In this document: positions 24,701 to 38,311 of the stretch, one piece after another
Layout of the letters: each line of letters starts with the position of its first letter
Position numbering within the stretch: position 1 is the first letter of the stretch
Assembly: GCF_040939455.1 (NCBI RefSeq)
Contig: NC_134119.1
Coordinates: 73,579,638-73,643,637, forward strand
Direction of reading: 5' to 3'
DNA: 64,000 nt
Source of the DNA: Microcebus murinus
Taxonomy: Eukaryota > Chordata > Mammalia > Primates > Cheirogaleidae
Notes under the pieces: generated by a model
What the model was told of the DNA's origin: nothing
The model's input: only the letters and a program-made list of their open reading frames with translations
The model's database searches: none
Position numbers and translations under genes: made by a program

Positions 24701-26568
24701 GTCCACTCACCCACGGGAGACGGGCAGAGAGGATGCTGTGTGGATCTGGCTATGTCCACTGACCCATGGCAGACGGGCAGGCAGGGCGCAGTGCAGATCT
24801 GGCAGTGTCCAATCACCCACGGCAGACGGGCCGGCAGGGCGCAGTGCGGATCTGGCTGTGTCCACTCACCCATAGGAGACGGGAAGGCAAGGCACAGTGT
24901 GGATCTGGCTGTGTCCACTCACCCACGGGAGACGGGCAGAGAGGGTGCTGTGTGGATCTGGCTGTGTCCTTTGACCCACGGCATACGGGCAGGCAAGGCG
25001 CAGTACGGATCTGGCTGTGTCCACTCACCCACGGCAGACGGTCAGGCAGGGCGCAGTGGGGATCTGGCTGTGTCCACTCACCCACGGAAGACGGGCAGGC
25101 AAGGCGCAGTGCGGATCTTCCTGTGTCTACTCACCCACGGGAGACGGGCAGGCAGGGCGCAGTACGGATCTGGCTGTGTCCACTCACCCACGGCAAGGGG
25201 TCAGGCAGGGCACAGTGTGGATCTAGCTGTGTCCACTCACCCACAGGAGACGGGCAGGCAGGGCGCAGTGCAGATATGGCTGTGTCCACTCACCCACGGG
25301 AGACGGGCAGGCAGGGCGCAGTGTGGATCTGGCTGAGTCCACTCACCCACGGGGGATGGGCAGGCAGGGTGCAGTGCGGATCTGGCTGTGTCCACTCACC
25401 CACGGCAGACGGGCAGGCAGGGCGCAGTGCGGATCTGGCTGTGTCCACTCACCCACGGGAGACGGGCAGAGAGGGTGCTGTGTGGATCTGGCTGTGTCCT
25501 TTGACCCACGGCAGACGGGCATGCAAGGCGCAGTACGGATCTGGCTGTGTCCACTCACCCACGGCAGACGGTCAGGCATGGCGCAGTGGGGATCTGGCTG
25601 GGTCCACTCACCCACGGAAGACGGGCAGGCAATGCGCAGTGCGGATCTTCCTGTGTCTACTCACCCACGGGAGACGGGCAGGCAGGGCGCAGTGCGGATC
25701 TGGCTGTGTCAACTCACCCACGGGGGATGGGCAGCCAGGGCTCAGTGCGGATGTGGCTGTGTCAACTCACCCACGGGAGGTGGTCAGGCAAGGCGCAGTG
25801 TGGATCTGGCTGTGTCCACTCACCCACGGGAGACGGTCAGAGAGTGTGCTGTTGGATCTGGCTATGTCCACTGTCCCACGGGAGACAGGCAGGCAGGGCG
25901 CAGTGCGGATCTGGCTGTGTCCACTCACCCACGGCAGACTGACATGCAGGGTGCAGTGCGAATCTGGCTGTGTCCACTCACCCACGGGAGGCGAGCAGGC
26001 AAGGCGCAGTGTGGATCTGGCTGTGTGCATTCACCCACGGGAGACGGGCAGAGAGGGTGCTGTGTGGATCTGGCTATGTCCACTGACCCACGGCAGACTG
26101 GCAGGCAGGGCCCAGTGCGGATCTGGCTGTGTCCACTCACCCACGGCAGACGGTAAGGCAGGGTGCAGTGCGGATCTGGCTGTGTCCACTCACCCACGGG
26201 GGACGGGTAGGCAGGGCGCAGTGCGGATCTGGCTGTGTCCACTCACCCACGGGAGACGGGCAGGCAGGGCGCAGTGCGGATCTGGCTGTGTTCACTCACC
26301 CACGGGAGACGGGCAGGCAAGGCGCAGTGTGGATCTGGCTGTGTCCACTCACCCACGGGAGACGGGCAGAGAGGGCGCTGTATGTATCTGGCTATGTCCA
26401 CTGACTCACGGCAGACGGGCAGGCTGGGCGCAGTGCGGATCTGGCTGTGTCCAATCACCCACGGCAGACGGGCAGGCAGGGCGCAGTGCGGATCTGGATG
26501 TGTCCACTCACCCACGGGAGACGGGCAGGCAGGACGCAGTACGGATCTCGCTGTGTCCACTAACCCAC
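18755..26568. repeat. 8.2-9.2 kb higher-order block, copy 2 in U1, cut at the junction
   Basis: Partner of 10387-17404, with 212-bp (about 23700-23930) and 742-bp (about 24190-24930) extra segments and one trimer fewer near 19101. The block stops at the U1/U2 junction. The sequence that should follow, by comparison with 17405-18754, is found only at 51940-53289 beyond U2. This places the junction inside an older repeat. Confidence 0.8.
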
Positions 26569-26571
26569 GGG
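26566..26571. other. Junction of the 24/25-kb tandem duplication
   Basis: Left of this point the sequence matches up to 51942 (shift 25,371); right of it the sequence matches from 2202 (shift 24,364). The two matches overlap by the six bases CACGGG-type sequence at 26566-26571. The crossover makes a chimeric unit, TAACCCACGGGGGATGGG, in which TAACCCAC comes from one parent and GGGGATGGG from the other. I saw that combination nowhere else. The exchange kept the 53-bp phase. Confidence 0.85.
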
Positions 26572-29233
26572 GGATGGGCAGGCAGGGCGCAGTGTGGATC
26601 TGGCTGTGTCCACTCACCCACGGGAGACGGGCAGGCAGGGCGCAGTGCGGATCTGGCTGTGTCCACTCACCCACGGCAGACGGGCATGCAGGGCGCAGTG
26701 CGAATCTGGCTGTGTCCACTCACCCACGGCAGACGGGCAGGCCGGGCGCAATGCGGATCTGGCTGTGTCCACTCACCCACGGGAGGCGAGCAGGCAAGGC
26801 GCAGTGAGGATCTGGCTGTGTCCACTCACCCACGGGAGACTGGCAGAGAGTGTGCTGTGTGGATCTGGCTATGTCCACTGACCCACGGCAGACTTGCAGG
26901 CAGGGCGCAGTGCGGATCTGGCTGTGTCCACTCACCCACGGGCGACGGGCAGAGACGGTGCTGTGTGGATCTGGCTATGTCAACTGTCCCACGGAACACG
27001 GGCAGGCAGGGCGCTGTACGGATCTGGCTGTTACCACTCACCTACGGCAGGCGGTCAGGCAGGGCGCAGGGTGGATCTGGCTGTGTCCACTCACCCACGG
27101 GAGATGGGCAGGCAGGGCACAGTGCGGATCTGGTTGTGTCCACTCACCCACGGCAGACGGGTAGGCAGGGCACCGTGCGGATCTGGCTGTGTCCACTCAC
27201 CCAAGGCAGACGGGCAGGCATGGCGCAGTGCGGATCTGGCTGTGTCCACTCACCCACGGGAGACGGGCAGGCAAGGCGCAGTGCGGATCTGGCTGAGTCC
27301 ACTCACCCACGGGCGACGGGCAGAGACGGTGCTGTGTGGATCTGGCTATGTCCACTGACCCACGGCACACGGGCAGGCAGGGCGCTGTACGGATCTGGCT
27401 GTTTCCACTCACCTACGGCAGGCGGTCAGGCAGGGCGCAGGGCGGATCTGGCTGTGTCCACTCACCCACGGGAGATGGGCAGGCAGGGCGCAGTGCGGAT
27501 CTGGCTGTGTCCACTCACCCAAGTCAGACGGGCAGGCAGGGCGCAGTGCGGATCTGGCTGTGTCCACTCACCCACGAAAGACGGGCAGGCAAGGCGCAGT
27601 GCGGATCTGGCTGTGTCCACTCACCCACGGCAGACGGGCAGACAGGGTGCTGTGTGGATCTGGCTATGTCCACTCACCCACGGCAGACGGGCAGGCAAGG
27701 CGCAGTGTGGATCTGGCTGTGTCCACTCACCCACGGGAGACGGGCAAAGAGGGTGCTGTGTGGATCTGGCTGTGTCCACGGACCGACGGCAGACCGGCAG
27801 GCAGGGCGCAGTGCGGATCTGGCTGTGTCCACTCACCCACGGCAGACGGGCAGGCAGGGCGCATTGCGCATCTGGCTGTGTCCACTCACCCACGGCAGAC
27901 GATCAGGCATTGCGCAGTGCAGATCTGACTGTGTCCACTCACCCACGGGAGACGGGCATGCAGGGCGCAGTGCGTATCTGGCTGTGTCCACTCACCCACG
28001 GGAGATGGGCAGGCAGGGTGTAGTGCGGATCTGGCTGTGTCCACACACCCACGGCAGATGGTCAGGGAGGGCGCAGTGCGTATCTGGCTGTGTCCACTCT
28101 CCCACGGGAGACGGGTAGGCAATGCGCACTGTGGATTTGGCTGTGTCCACTACCCACGGGAGACGGGTAGAGAGGGTGATGTGTGGATCTGGCCATGTCC
28201 ACTGACCCACGGCAGACGGGCACTCAGGGCGCAGTGCGGATCTGGCTGTGTCCACTCTTCCACGGGAGAGGGGCATGCAGGGCGCAGTGCGGATCTGGCT
28301 GTGTCCACTCACCCACGGGAAACGGGCAGGCAGGGCGCAGTGCGGATCTGGCTCTGTCCACTCACCCAGGGGAGACGGGTAGGCAAGGCGCAGTGTGGAT
28401 CTGGCTGTGTCCACTCACCCACGGGAGACGGGCAGAGAGGGTGCTGTGTGGATATGGCTATGTCCACTGACCCACGGCAGACGGGCAGGCAGGGCGCAGT
28501 GCGGATCTGGCTGTGTCCACTCACCCACGGCAGACTGTCAGGCAGGGCGCAGTGCGGATCTGGCTGTGTCCACTCACCCACGTGAGACGGGCAGGCAGGG
28601 CGCAGTGCGGATCTGGCTGTGTCTACTCACCCACGGGAGACGGGCAGGCAGGGCGCAGTGCGGATCTGGCTGTGTCCACTCACCCACGGGAGACGGGCAG
28701 AGACGGTGCTGTGTGGATCTGGCTATGTCCACTGACCCACGGGAGACGGGCAGGCAAGGCGCTGTGTGGATCTGGCTGTGTCCACTCACCCACGGGAGAT
28801 GGGCAGAGAGGGTGCTGTGTGGATCTGGCTATGTCCACGGACCCACGGCAGATGGGCAGGCAGGGCGCAGTGCGGATCTGGCTGTGTCCACTCACCCACG
28901 TCAGACGGGCAGGCAGGGCGCAATTCGTATCTGGCTGTGTCCACACAACCACGGGAGACGGGTAGTCAAGGTGCAGTGTGGATCTGGCTGTGTCCATTCA
29001 CCCACGGAGACGGGCAGAGAGGGTGCTGTGTGGATATGGCAATGTCCACTGACCCACGGCAAACTGGCAGGCAGGGCTCAGTGCGGATCTGGCTGAGTCC
29101 ACTCACCCACGGCACACCGTCAGGCAAGGCGCAGTACGGATCTGGCTGTGTCCACTCACCCAAGGGAGACGGGCATGCAGGGCGCAGTGCGGATCTGGCT
29201 GTGTCCACTCACCCATGGGAGACGGGCAGAGAT

Positions 29234-32200
29234 GGTGCTGTGTGGATCTGGCTATGTCCACTGACCCACGGCAGACGGGCAGGCAGGGCGCAGTGCGGAT
29301 CTGGCTGTGTCCACTCACCCACGGCAGACGGGCAGGCAGGGCGCAGTGCGGTTCTGGCTGTGTCAACTCACCCACGGGAGGCGGTCAGGCAAGGCGCAGT
29401 GCGGATCTGGCTGTGTCCACTCACCCACGGGAGACGGGCAGAGAGGGTGCTGTGTGGATCTGGCTATGTCCACAGACCCACGGCAGACGGGCAGGCAGGG
29501 CGCAGTGCGGATCTGGCTGTGTCCACTCACCCACGACAGACGGGCAGGCAGGGCGCAGTGCGGATCTGGCTCTGTCAACTCACCCACGGGAGGTGGTCTT
29601 GCAAGGCGCAGTGTGGATCTGGCTGTGTCCACTCACCCACGGGAGACGGGCAGAGAGTGTGCTGTTGGATCTGGCTATGTCCACTGTCCCACGGGAGACA
29701 GGCAGGCAGGGCGCAGTGCGGATCTGGCTGTGTCCACTCACCCACGGCAGACTGACATGCAGGGTGCAGTGCGAATCTGGCTGTGTCCACTCACCCACGG
29801 GAGGCGAGCAGGCAAGGCGCAGTGTGGATCTGGCTGTGTCCATTCACCCACGGGAGACGGGCAGAGAGGGTGCTGTGTGGATCTGGCTATGTCCACTGAC
29901 CCACGGCAGACTGGCAGGCAGGGCGCAGTGCGGATCTGGCTGTGTCCACTCACCCACGGCAGACGGTAAGGCAGGGTGCAGTGCGGATCTGGCTGTGTCC
30001 ACTCACCCACGGGAGACGGGTAGGCAGGGCGCAGTGCGGATCTGGCTGTGTCCACTCACCCACGGGAGACGGGCAGGCAGGGCGCAGTGAAGATCTGGCT
30101 GTGTCCACTCACCCTCGGGAGACGGGCAGGCAAGGCGCAGTGTGGATCTGGCTGTGTCCACTCACCCACGGGAGACGGGCAGAGAGGGCGCTGTATGTAT
30201 CTGGCTATGTCCACTGACTCACGGCAGACGGGCAGGCTGGGCGCAGTACGGATCTGGCTGTGTCCAATCACCCACGGCAGACGGGCAGGCAGGGCGCAGT
30301 GCGGATCTGGCTGTGTCCACTCACCCACGGCAGACGGTCAGGCAGGGCGCAGTGCGGATCTGGCTGTGTCCACTCACCCACAGGAGACGGGCAGGCAGGG
30401 CGCAGTGCAGATATGGCTGTGTCCACTCACCCACGGGGGATGGGCAGGCAGGGTGCAGTGCGGATCTGGCTGTGTCCACTCACCCACGGCAGACGGGCAG
30501 GCAGGGCGCAGTGCGGATCTGGCTGTGTCCACTCACCCACGGGAGACGGGCAGAGAGGGTGCTGTGTGGATCTGGCTGTGTCCTTTGACCCACGGCAGAC
30601 GGGCCGGCAAGGCGCAGTACGGAAATGGCTGTGTCCACTCACCCACGGCAGACGGTCAGGCAGGGCGCAGTGGGGATCTGGCTGGGTCCACTCACCCACG
30701 GAAGACGGGCAGGCAATGCGCAGTGCGGATCTTCCTGTGTCTACTCACCCACGGGAGACGGGCAGGCAGAGCGCAGTGCGGATCTGGCTGTGTCAACTCA
30801 CCCACGGCAGACGGACAGGCAGGGCGCAGTGCGGATCTGGCTGTGTCCACTCACCCACGGGAGACGGGCAGGCAGTGCGCAGTGTGGATCTGGCTGTGTC
30901 CACTCACCCACGGGAGAAGGGCAGGCAGGGCGCAGTGTGGATCTGGCTGTGTCCACTCACCCACGGGAGACCGGCAGGCAGGGCGCAGTGCGGATCTGGC
31001 TGTGTCCACTCACTGACGGCAGACGGGCAGGCAGGGTGCAGTGCGGATCTGGCTGTGTCCACTCACCCACGGCAGACGGGCAGGCAGGGCGCAGTGCGGA
31101 TCTGGCTGTGTCCACTCACCCACGGGAGGCAGTCAGGCAAGGCGCAGTGTGGATCTGGCTGTGTCCACTCACCCACGGGAGACGGGCAGAGAGGGTGCTG
31201 TTTGGATCTTTCTATGTCCACTGACTCATGGCAGACGGGCAGGCAGGGCGCAGTGCGGATCTGCTGTGTCCAATCACCCATGGCAGACGGGCAGGCAGGG
31301 CGCAGTTCGGATCTGGCTGTGTCCACTCACCCACGGCAGACGGGCAGGCAGGGCGCAGTGTGAATCTGGCTGTGTACACTCACCCACGGCATACGGGCAG
31401 AGAGTATTCTGTGTGCATCTGGCTATGTCCACTGACCCACGGCAGACGGGCAGGCAGGGCGCAGTGCGGATCTGGCTGTGTCCACTCACCCACGGGAGAC
31501 TTGCAGGCAAGTTGCAGTGTGGATCTGGCTGTGTCCACTCACCCACGGGAGACGGGAAAAGACGGTGCTGTGTGGATCTGGCTATGTCCACTGACCCACG
31601 GCAGACGGGCAGGCAGGGCGCAGTACGGATCTGGCTGTGTCCACTCACCCACGGGAGACTTGCAGGCAAGTTGCAGTGTGGATCTGGCTGTGTCCACTCA
31701 CCCACGGGAGACGGGAAAAGACGGTGCTGTGTGGATCTGGCTATGTCCACTGACCCACGGCAGACGGGCAGGCAGGGCGCAGTACGGATCTGGCTGTGTC
31801 CACTCACCCACGGCAGGGGGTCAGGCAGCGCACAGTGCGGATCTGGCTGTGTCCACTCACCCACGGGAGACGGTCAGGCAGGGCGCAGTGCGGATCTGGC
31901 TGTGTCCACTCACCCACGGGAGAAGGGCAGGCAGGGCGCAGTGTGGATCTGGCTGTGTCCACTCACCCACGGGAGACGGGCAGAGATGGTGCTGTGTGGA
32001 TATGGCTATGTCCACTGACCCACGGCAGACGGGCAGGCAGGGCGCAGTGCAGATCTGGCTGTGTCCACTCACCCACGGCAGACTGTCAGGCAGGGCGCAG
32101 TGCGGACCTGGCTGTGTCAACTCACACACGGGGGATGGGCAGGCAGGGCGCAGTGCGGATCTGGCTGTGTCCACTCACCCACGGGAGACGGGCAGGCAGG

Positions 32201-33841
32201 GCGCAATGTGGATCTGGCTGTGTCTACTCACACACGGGGGATGGGCAGGCAGGGCGCAGTGTGGATCTGGCTGTGTCCACTCACCCACGGGAGACGGGCA
32301 GGCAGGGCGCAGTGCGGATCTGGCTGTGTCCACTCACCCACGGCAGACGGGCATGCAGGGCGCAGTGCGAATCTGGCTGTGTCCACTCAACCACGGCAGA
32401 CGGGCAGGCCGGGCGCAATGCGGATCTGGCTGTGTCCACTCACCCACGGGCGACGGGCAGAGACGGTGCTGTGTGGATCTGGCTATGTCCACTGACCCAC
32501 GGCACACGGGCAGGCAGGGCGCTGTGCGGATTTGGCTGTTTCCACTCACCTACGGCAGGCGGTCAGGCAGGGCGCAGGGCGGATCTGGCTGTGTCCACTC
32601 ACCCACGGGAGATGGGCAGGCAGGGCGCAGTGCGGATCTGGCTGTGTCCACTCACCCAAGTCAGACAGGCAGGCAGGGCGCAGTGCGGATCTGGCTGTGT
32701 CCACTCACCCACGAAAGACGGGCAGGCAAGGCGCAGTGCGGATCTGGCTGTGTCCACTCACCCACGGCAGACGGGCAGAGAGGGTGCTGTGTGGATCTGG
32801 CTATGTCCACTCACCCACGGCTGATGGGCAGGCAAGGCACAGTGTGGATCTGGCTGTGTCCACTCACCCACGGGAGACGGGCAAAGAGGGTGCTGTGTGG
32901 ATCTGGCTATGTCCACGGACTGACGGCAGACGGGCAGGCAGGGCGCAGTGCGGATCTGGCTGTGTCCACTCACCCACGGCAGACGGGCAGGCAGGGCGCA
33001 GTGCGCATCTGGCTGTGTCCACTCACCCACGGCAGACGATCAGGCATTGCGCAGTGCAGATCTGACTGTGTCCACTCACCCACGGGAGACGGGCATGCAG
33101 GGCGCAGTGCGTATCTGGCTGTGTCCACTCACCCACGGGAGATGGACAGGCAGGGTGTAGTGCGGATCTGGCTGTGTCCACACACCCACGGCAGATGGTC
33201 AGGGAGGGCGCAGTGCGTATCTGGCTGTGTCCACTCTCCCACGGGAGACGGGTAGGCAATGCGCACTGTGGATTTGGCTGTGTCCACTACCCACGGGAGA
33301 CGGGTAGAGAGGGTGATGTGTGGATCTGGCCATGTCCACTGACCCACGGCAGACGGGCACTCAGGGCGCAGTGCGGATCTGGCTGTGTCCACTCTTCCAC
33401 GGGAGAGGGGCATGCAGGGCGCAGTGCGGATCTGGCTGTGTCCACTCACCCACGGGAAACGGGCAGGCAGGGCGCAGTGCGGATCTGGCTCTGTCCACTC
33501 ACCCAGGGGAGACGGGTAGGCAAGGCGCAGTGTGGATCTGGCTGTGTCCACTCACCCACGGGAGACGGGCAGAGAGGGTGCTGTGTGGATATGGCTATGT
33601 CCACTGACCCACGGCAGACGGGCAGGCAGGGCGCAGTGCGGATCTGGCTGTGTCCACTCACCCACGGCAGACTGTCAGGCAGGGCGCAGTGCGGATCTGG
33701 CTGTGTCCACTCACCCACGTGAGACGGGCAGGCAGGGCGCAGTGCGGATCTGGCTGTGTCTACTTACCCACGGGAGACGGGCAGGCAGGGCGCAGTGCGG
33801 ATCTGGCTGTGTCCACTCACCCACGGGAGACGGGCAGAGAC
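29234..33841. repeat. 4.6-kb higher-order block, copy 1 in U2
   Basis: U2 counterpart of 4870-9477 (shift 24,364). It matches the following block at a uniform shift of 4,608 throughout (29307 with 33915, 30048 with 34656, 31041 with 35649), so U2 shows the intact form of this pair. Confidence 0.8.
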
Positions 33842-36800
33842 GGTGCTGTGTGGATCTGGCTATGTCCACTGACCCACGGCAGACGGGCAGGCAGGGCGCA
33901 GTGCGGATCTGGCTGTGTCCACTCACCCACGGCAGACGGGCAGGCAGGGCGCAGTGCGGTTCTGGCTGTGTCAACTCACCCACGGGAGGCGGTCAGGCAA
34001 GGCGCAGTGCGGATCTGGCTGTGTCCACTCACCCACGGGAGACGGGCAGAGAGGGTGCTGTGTGGATCTGGCTATGTCCACAGACCCACGGCAGACGGGC
34101 AGGCAGGGCGCAGTGCGGATCTGGCTGTGTCCACTCACCCACGACAGACGGGCAGGCAGGGCACAGTGCGGATCTGGCTCTGTCAACTCACCCACGAGAG
34201 GTGGTCTTGCAAGGCGCAGTGTGGATCTGGCTGTGTCCACTCACCCACGGGAGACGGGCAGAGAGTGTGCTGTTGGATCTGGCTATGTCCACTGTCCCAC
34301 GGGAGACAGGCAGGCAGGGCGCAGTGCGGATCTGGCTGTGTCCACTCACCCACGGCAGACTGACATGCAGGGTGCAGTGCGAATCTGGCTGTGTCCACTC
34401 ACCCACGGGAGGCGAGCAGGCAAGGCGCAGTGTGGATCTGGCTGTGTCCATTCACCCACGGGAGACGGGCAGAGAGGGTGCTGTGTGGATCTGGCTATGT
34501 CCACTGACCCACGGCAGACTGGCAGGCAGGGCGCAGTGCGGATCTGGCTGTGTCCACTCACCCACGGCAGACGGTAAGGCAGGGTGCAGTGCGGATCTGG
34601 CTGTGTCCACTCACCCACGGGAGACGGGTAGGCAGGGCGCAGTGCGGATCTGGCTGTGTCCACTCACCCACGGGAGACGGGCAGGCAGGGCGCAGTGAAG
34701 ATCTGGCTGTGTCCACTCACCCACGGGAGACGGGCAGGCAAGGCGCAGTGTGGATCTGGCTGTGTCCACTCACCCACGGGAGACGGGCAGAGAGGGCGCT
34801 GTATGTATCTGGCTATGTCCACTGACTCACGGCAGACGGGCAGGCTGGGCGCAGTACGGATCTGGCTGTGTCCAATCACCCACGGCAGACGGGCAGGCAG
34901 GGCGCAGTGCGGATCTGGCTGTGTCCACTCACCCACGGCAGACGGTCAGGCAGGGCGCAGTGCGGATCTGGCTGTGTCCACTCACCCACAGGAGACGGGC
35001 AGGCAGGGCGCAGTGCAGATATGGCTGTGTCCACTCACCCACGGGGGATGGGCAGGCAGGGTGCAGTGCGGATCTGGCTGTGTCCACTCACCCACGGCAG
35101 ACGGGCAGGCAGGGCGCAGTGCGGATCTGGCTGTGTCCACTCACCCACGGGAGACGGGCAGAGAGGGTGCTGTGTGGATCTGGCTGTGTCCTTTGACCCA
35201 CGGCAGACGGGCCGGCAAGGCGCAGTACGGAAATGGCTGTGTCCACTCACCCACGGCAGACGGTCAGGCAGGGCGCAGTGGGGATCTGGCTGGGTCCACT
35301 CACCCACGGAAGACGGGCAGGCAATGCGCAGTGCGGATCTTCCTGTGTCTACTCACCCACGGGAGACGAACAGGCAGAGCGCAGTGCGGATCTGGCTGTG
35401 TCAACTCACCCACGGCAGACGGACAGGCAGGGCGCAGTGCGGATCTGGCTGTGTCCACTCACCCACGGGAGACGGGCAGGCAGTGCGCAGTGTGGATCTG
35501 GCTGTGTCCACTCACCCACGGGAGAAGGGCAGGCAGGGCGCAGTGTGGATCTGGCTGTGTCCACTCACCCACGGGAGACCGGCAGGCAGGGCGCAGTGCG
35601 GATCTGGCTGTGTCCACTCACTGACGGCAGACGGGCAGGCAGGGTGCAGTGCGGATCTGGCTGTGTCCATTCACCCACGGCAGACGGGCAGGCAGGGCGC
35701 AGTACGGATCTGGCTGTGTCCACTCACCCACGGGAGGCAGTCAGGCAAGGCGCAGTGTGGATCTGGCTGTGTCCACTCACCCACGGGAGACGGGCAGAGA
35801 GGGTGCTGTTTGGATCTTTCTATGTCCACTGACTCACGGCAGACGGGCAGGCAGGGCGCAGTGCGGATCTGCTGTGTCCAATCACCCATGGCAGACGGGC
35901 AGGCAGGGCGCAGTTCGGATCTGGCTGTGTCCACTCACCCACGGCAGACGGGCAGGCAGGGCGCAGTGTGAATCTGGCTGTGTACACTCACCCACGGCAT
36001 ACGGGCAGAGAGTATTCTGTGTGCATCTGGCTATGTCCACTGACCCACGGCAGACGGGCAGGCAGGGCTCAGTGCGGATCTGGCTGTGTCCACTCACCCA
36101 CGGGAGACTTGCAGGCAAGTTGCAGTGTGGATCTGGCTGTGTCCACTCACCCACGGGAGACGGGAAAAGACGGTGCTGTGTGGATCTGGCTATGTCCACT
36201 GACCCACGGCAGACGGGTAGGCAGGGCGCAGTACGGATCTGGCTGTGTCCACTCACCCACGGGAGACTTGCAGGCAAGTTGCAGTGTGGATCTGGCTGTG
36301 TCCACTCACCCACGGGAGACGGGAAAAGACGGTGCTGTGTGGATCTGGCTATGTCCACTGACCCACGGCAGACGGGCAGGCAGGGCGCAGTACGGATCTG
36401 GCTGTGTCCACTCACCCACGGCAGGGGGTCAGGCAGCGCACAGTGCGGATCTGGCTGTGTCCACTCACCCACGGGAGACGGTCAGGCAGGGCGCAGAGCG
36501 GATCTGGCTGTGTCCACTCACCCACGGGAGAAGGGCAGGCAGGGCGCAGTGTGGATCTGGCTGTGTCCACTCACCCACGGGAGACGGGCAGAGATGGTGC
36601 TGTGTGGATATGGCTATGTCCACTGACCCACGGCAGACGGGCAGGCAGGGCGCAGTGCAGATCTGGCTGTGTCCACTCACCCACGGCAGACTGTCAGGCA
36701 GGGCGCAGTGCGGACCTGGCTGTGTCAACTCACACACGGGGGATGGGCAGGCAGGGCGCAGTGCGGATCTGGCTGTGTCCACTCACCCACGGGAGACGGG

Positions 36801-38311
36801 CAGGCAGGGCGCAATGTGGATCTGGCAGTGTCTACTCACACACGGGGGATGGGCAGGCAGGGCGCAGTGTGGATCTGGCTGTGTCCACTCACCCACGGGA
36901 GACGGGCAGGCAGGGCGCAGTGCGGATCTGGCTGTGTCCACTCACCCACGGCAGACGGGCATGCAGGGCGCAGTGCGAATCTGGCTGTGTCCACTCACCC
37001 ACGGCAGACGGGCAGGCCGGGCGCAATGCGGATCTGGCTGTGTCCACTCACCCACGGGCGACGGGCAGAGACGGTGCTGTGTGGATCTGGCTATGTCCAC
37101 TGACCCACGGCACACGGGCAGGCAGGGCGCTGTGCGGATTTGGCTGTTTCCACTCACCTACGGCAGGCGGTCAGGCAGGGCGCAGGGCGGATCTGGCTGT
37201 GTCCACTCACCCACGGGAGATGGGCAGGCAGGGCGCAGTGCGGATCTAGCTGTGTCCACTCACCCAAGTCAGACAGGCAGGCAGGGCGCAGTGCGGATCT
37301 GGCTGTGTCCACTCACCCACGAAAGACGGGCAGGCAAGGCGCAGTGCGGATCTGGCTGTGTCCACTCACCCACGGCAGACGGGCAGAGAGGGTGCTGTGT
37401 GGATCTGGCTATGTCCACTCACCCACGGCTGATGGGCAGGCAAGGCACAGTGTGGATCTGGCTGTGTCCACTCACCCACGGGAGACGGGCAAAGAGGGTG
37501 CTGTGTGGATCTGGCTATGTCCACGGACTGACGGCAGACGGGCAGGCAGGGCGCAGTGCGGATCTGGCTGTGTCCACTCACCCACGGCAGACGGGCAGGC
37601 AGGGCGCAGTGCGCATCTGGCTGTGTCCACTCACCCACGGCAGACGATCAGGCATTGCGCAGTGCAGATCTGACTGTGTCCACTCACCCACGGGAGACGG
37701 GCATGCAGGGCGCAGTGCGTATCTGGCTGTGTCTACTCACCCACGGGAGATGGGCAGGCAGGGTGTAGTGCGGATCTGGCTGTGTCCACACACCCACGGC
37801 AGATGGTCAGGCAGGGCGCAGTGCGTATCTGGCTGTGTCCACTCTCCCACGGGAGACGGGTAGGCAATGCGCAGTGTGGATCTGGCTGTGTCCACTACCC
37901 AGGGGAGACGGGTAGAGAGGGTGATGTGTGGATCTGGCCATGTCCACTGACCCACGGCAGACGGGCACTCAGGGCGCAGTGCGGATCTGGCTGTGTCCAC
38001 TCTTCCACGGGAGAGGGGCATGCAGGGCGCAGTGCGGATCTGGCTGTGTCCACTCACCCACGGGAGACGGGCAGGCAGGGCGCAGTGCGGATCTGGCTAT
38101 GTCCACTCACCCAGGGGAGACGGGTAGGCAAGGCGCAGTGTGGATCTGGCTGTGTCCACTCACCCACGGGAGACGGGCAGAGATGGTGCTGTGTGGATAT
38201 GGCTATGTCCACTGACCCACGGCAGACGGGCAGGCAGGGCGCAGTGCGGATCTGGCTGTGTCCACTCACCCACGGCAGACTGTCAGGCAGGGCGCAGTGC
38301 GGATCTGGCTG
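33842..38311. repeat. 4.6-kb higher-order block, copy 2 in U2, undeleted
   Basis: Counterpart of the deleted block 9478-12940. It includes the 19 units at 34473-35479 that U1 lacks. A few substitutions set those 19 units apart from their nearest relative at 29865-30871, for example GAGACGAACAGG at about 35365 where the relative has GAGACGGGCAGG. Confidence 0.75.

Larger units (their letters stand above)
2205..26568. repeat. Large tandem duplication, copy U1 (24,364 bp)
   Basis: Bases 2205 to about 10108 match 26569-34472 at a constant shift of 24,364. Bases 10109-26568 match 35480-51939 at a constant shift of 25,371. The change of shift is one 1,007-bp segment absent here. Substitutions that I could locate (U1/U2): 8822/33186, 10299/35670, 11456/36827, 13810/39181, 17974/43345, 20018/45389, 21271/46642, 22857/48228 and 25837/51208. 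Identity in the aligned part is therefore near 99.9% or better by eye; I did not compute it. The right end is cut at the junction 26566-26571. Confidence 0.92.

Noticed and set aside
24766..28023. A 1,085-codon open frame as a giant repetitive protein gene
   Set aside because: All three plus-strand frames are open over the same bases and give the same 53-residue repeat out of phase. Indels between paralogous blocks are often not multiples of three (158, 212, 742, 1,007 bp), so no frame is being kept. The open frame even crosses the duplication junction at 26566.
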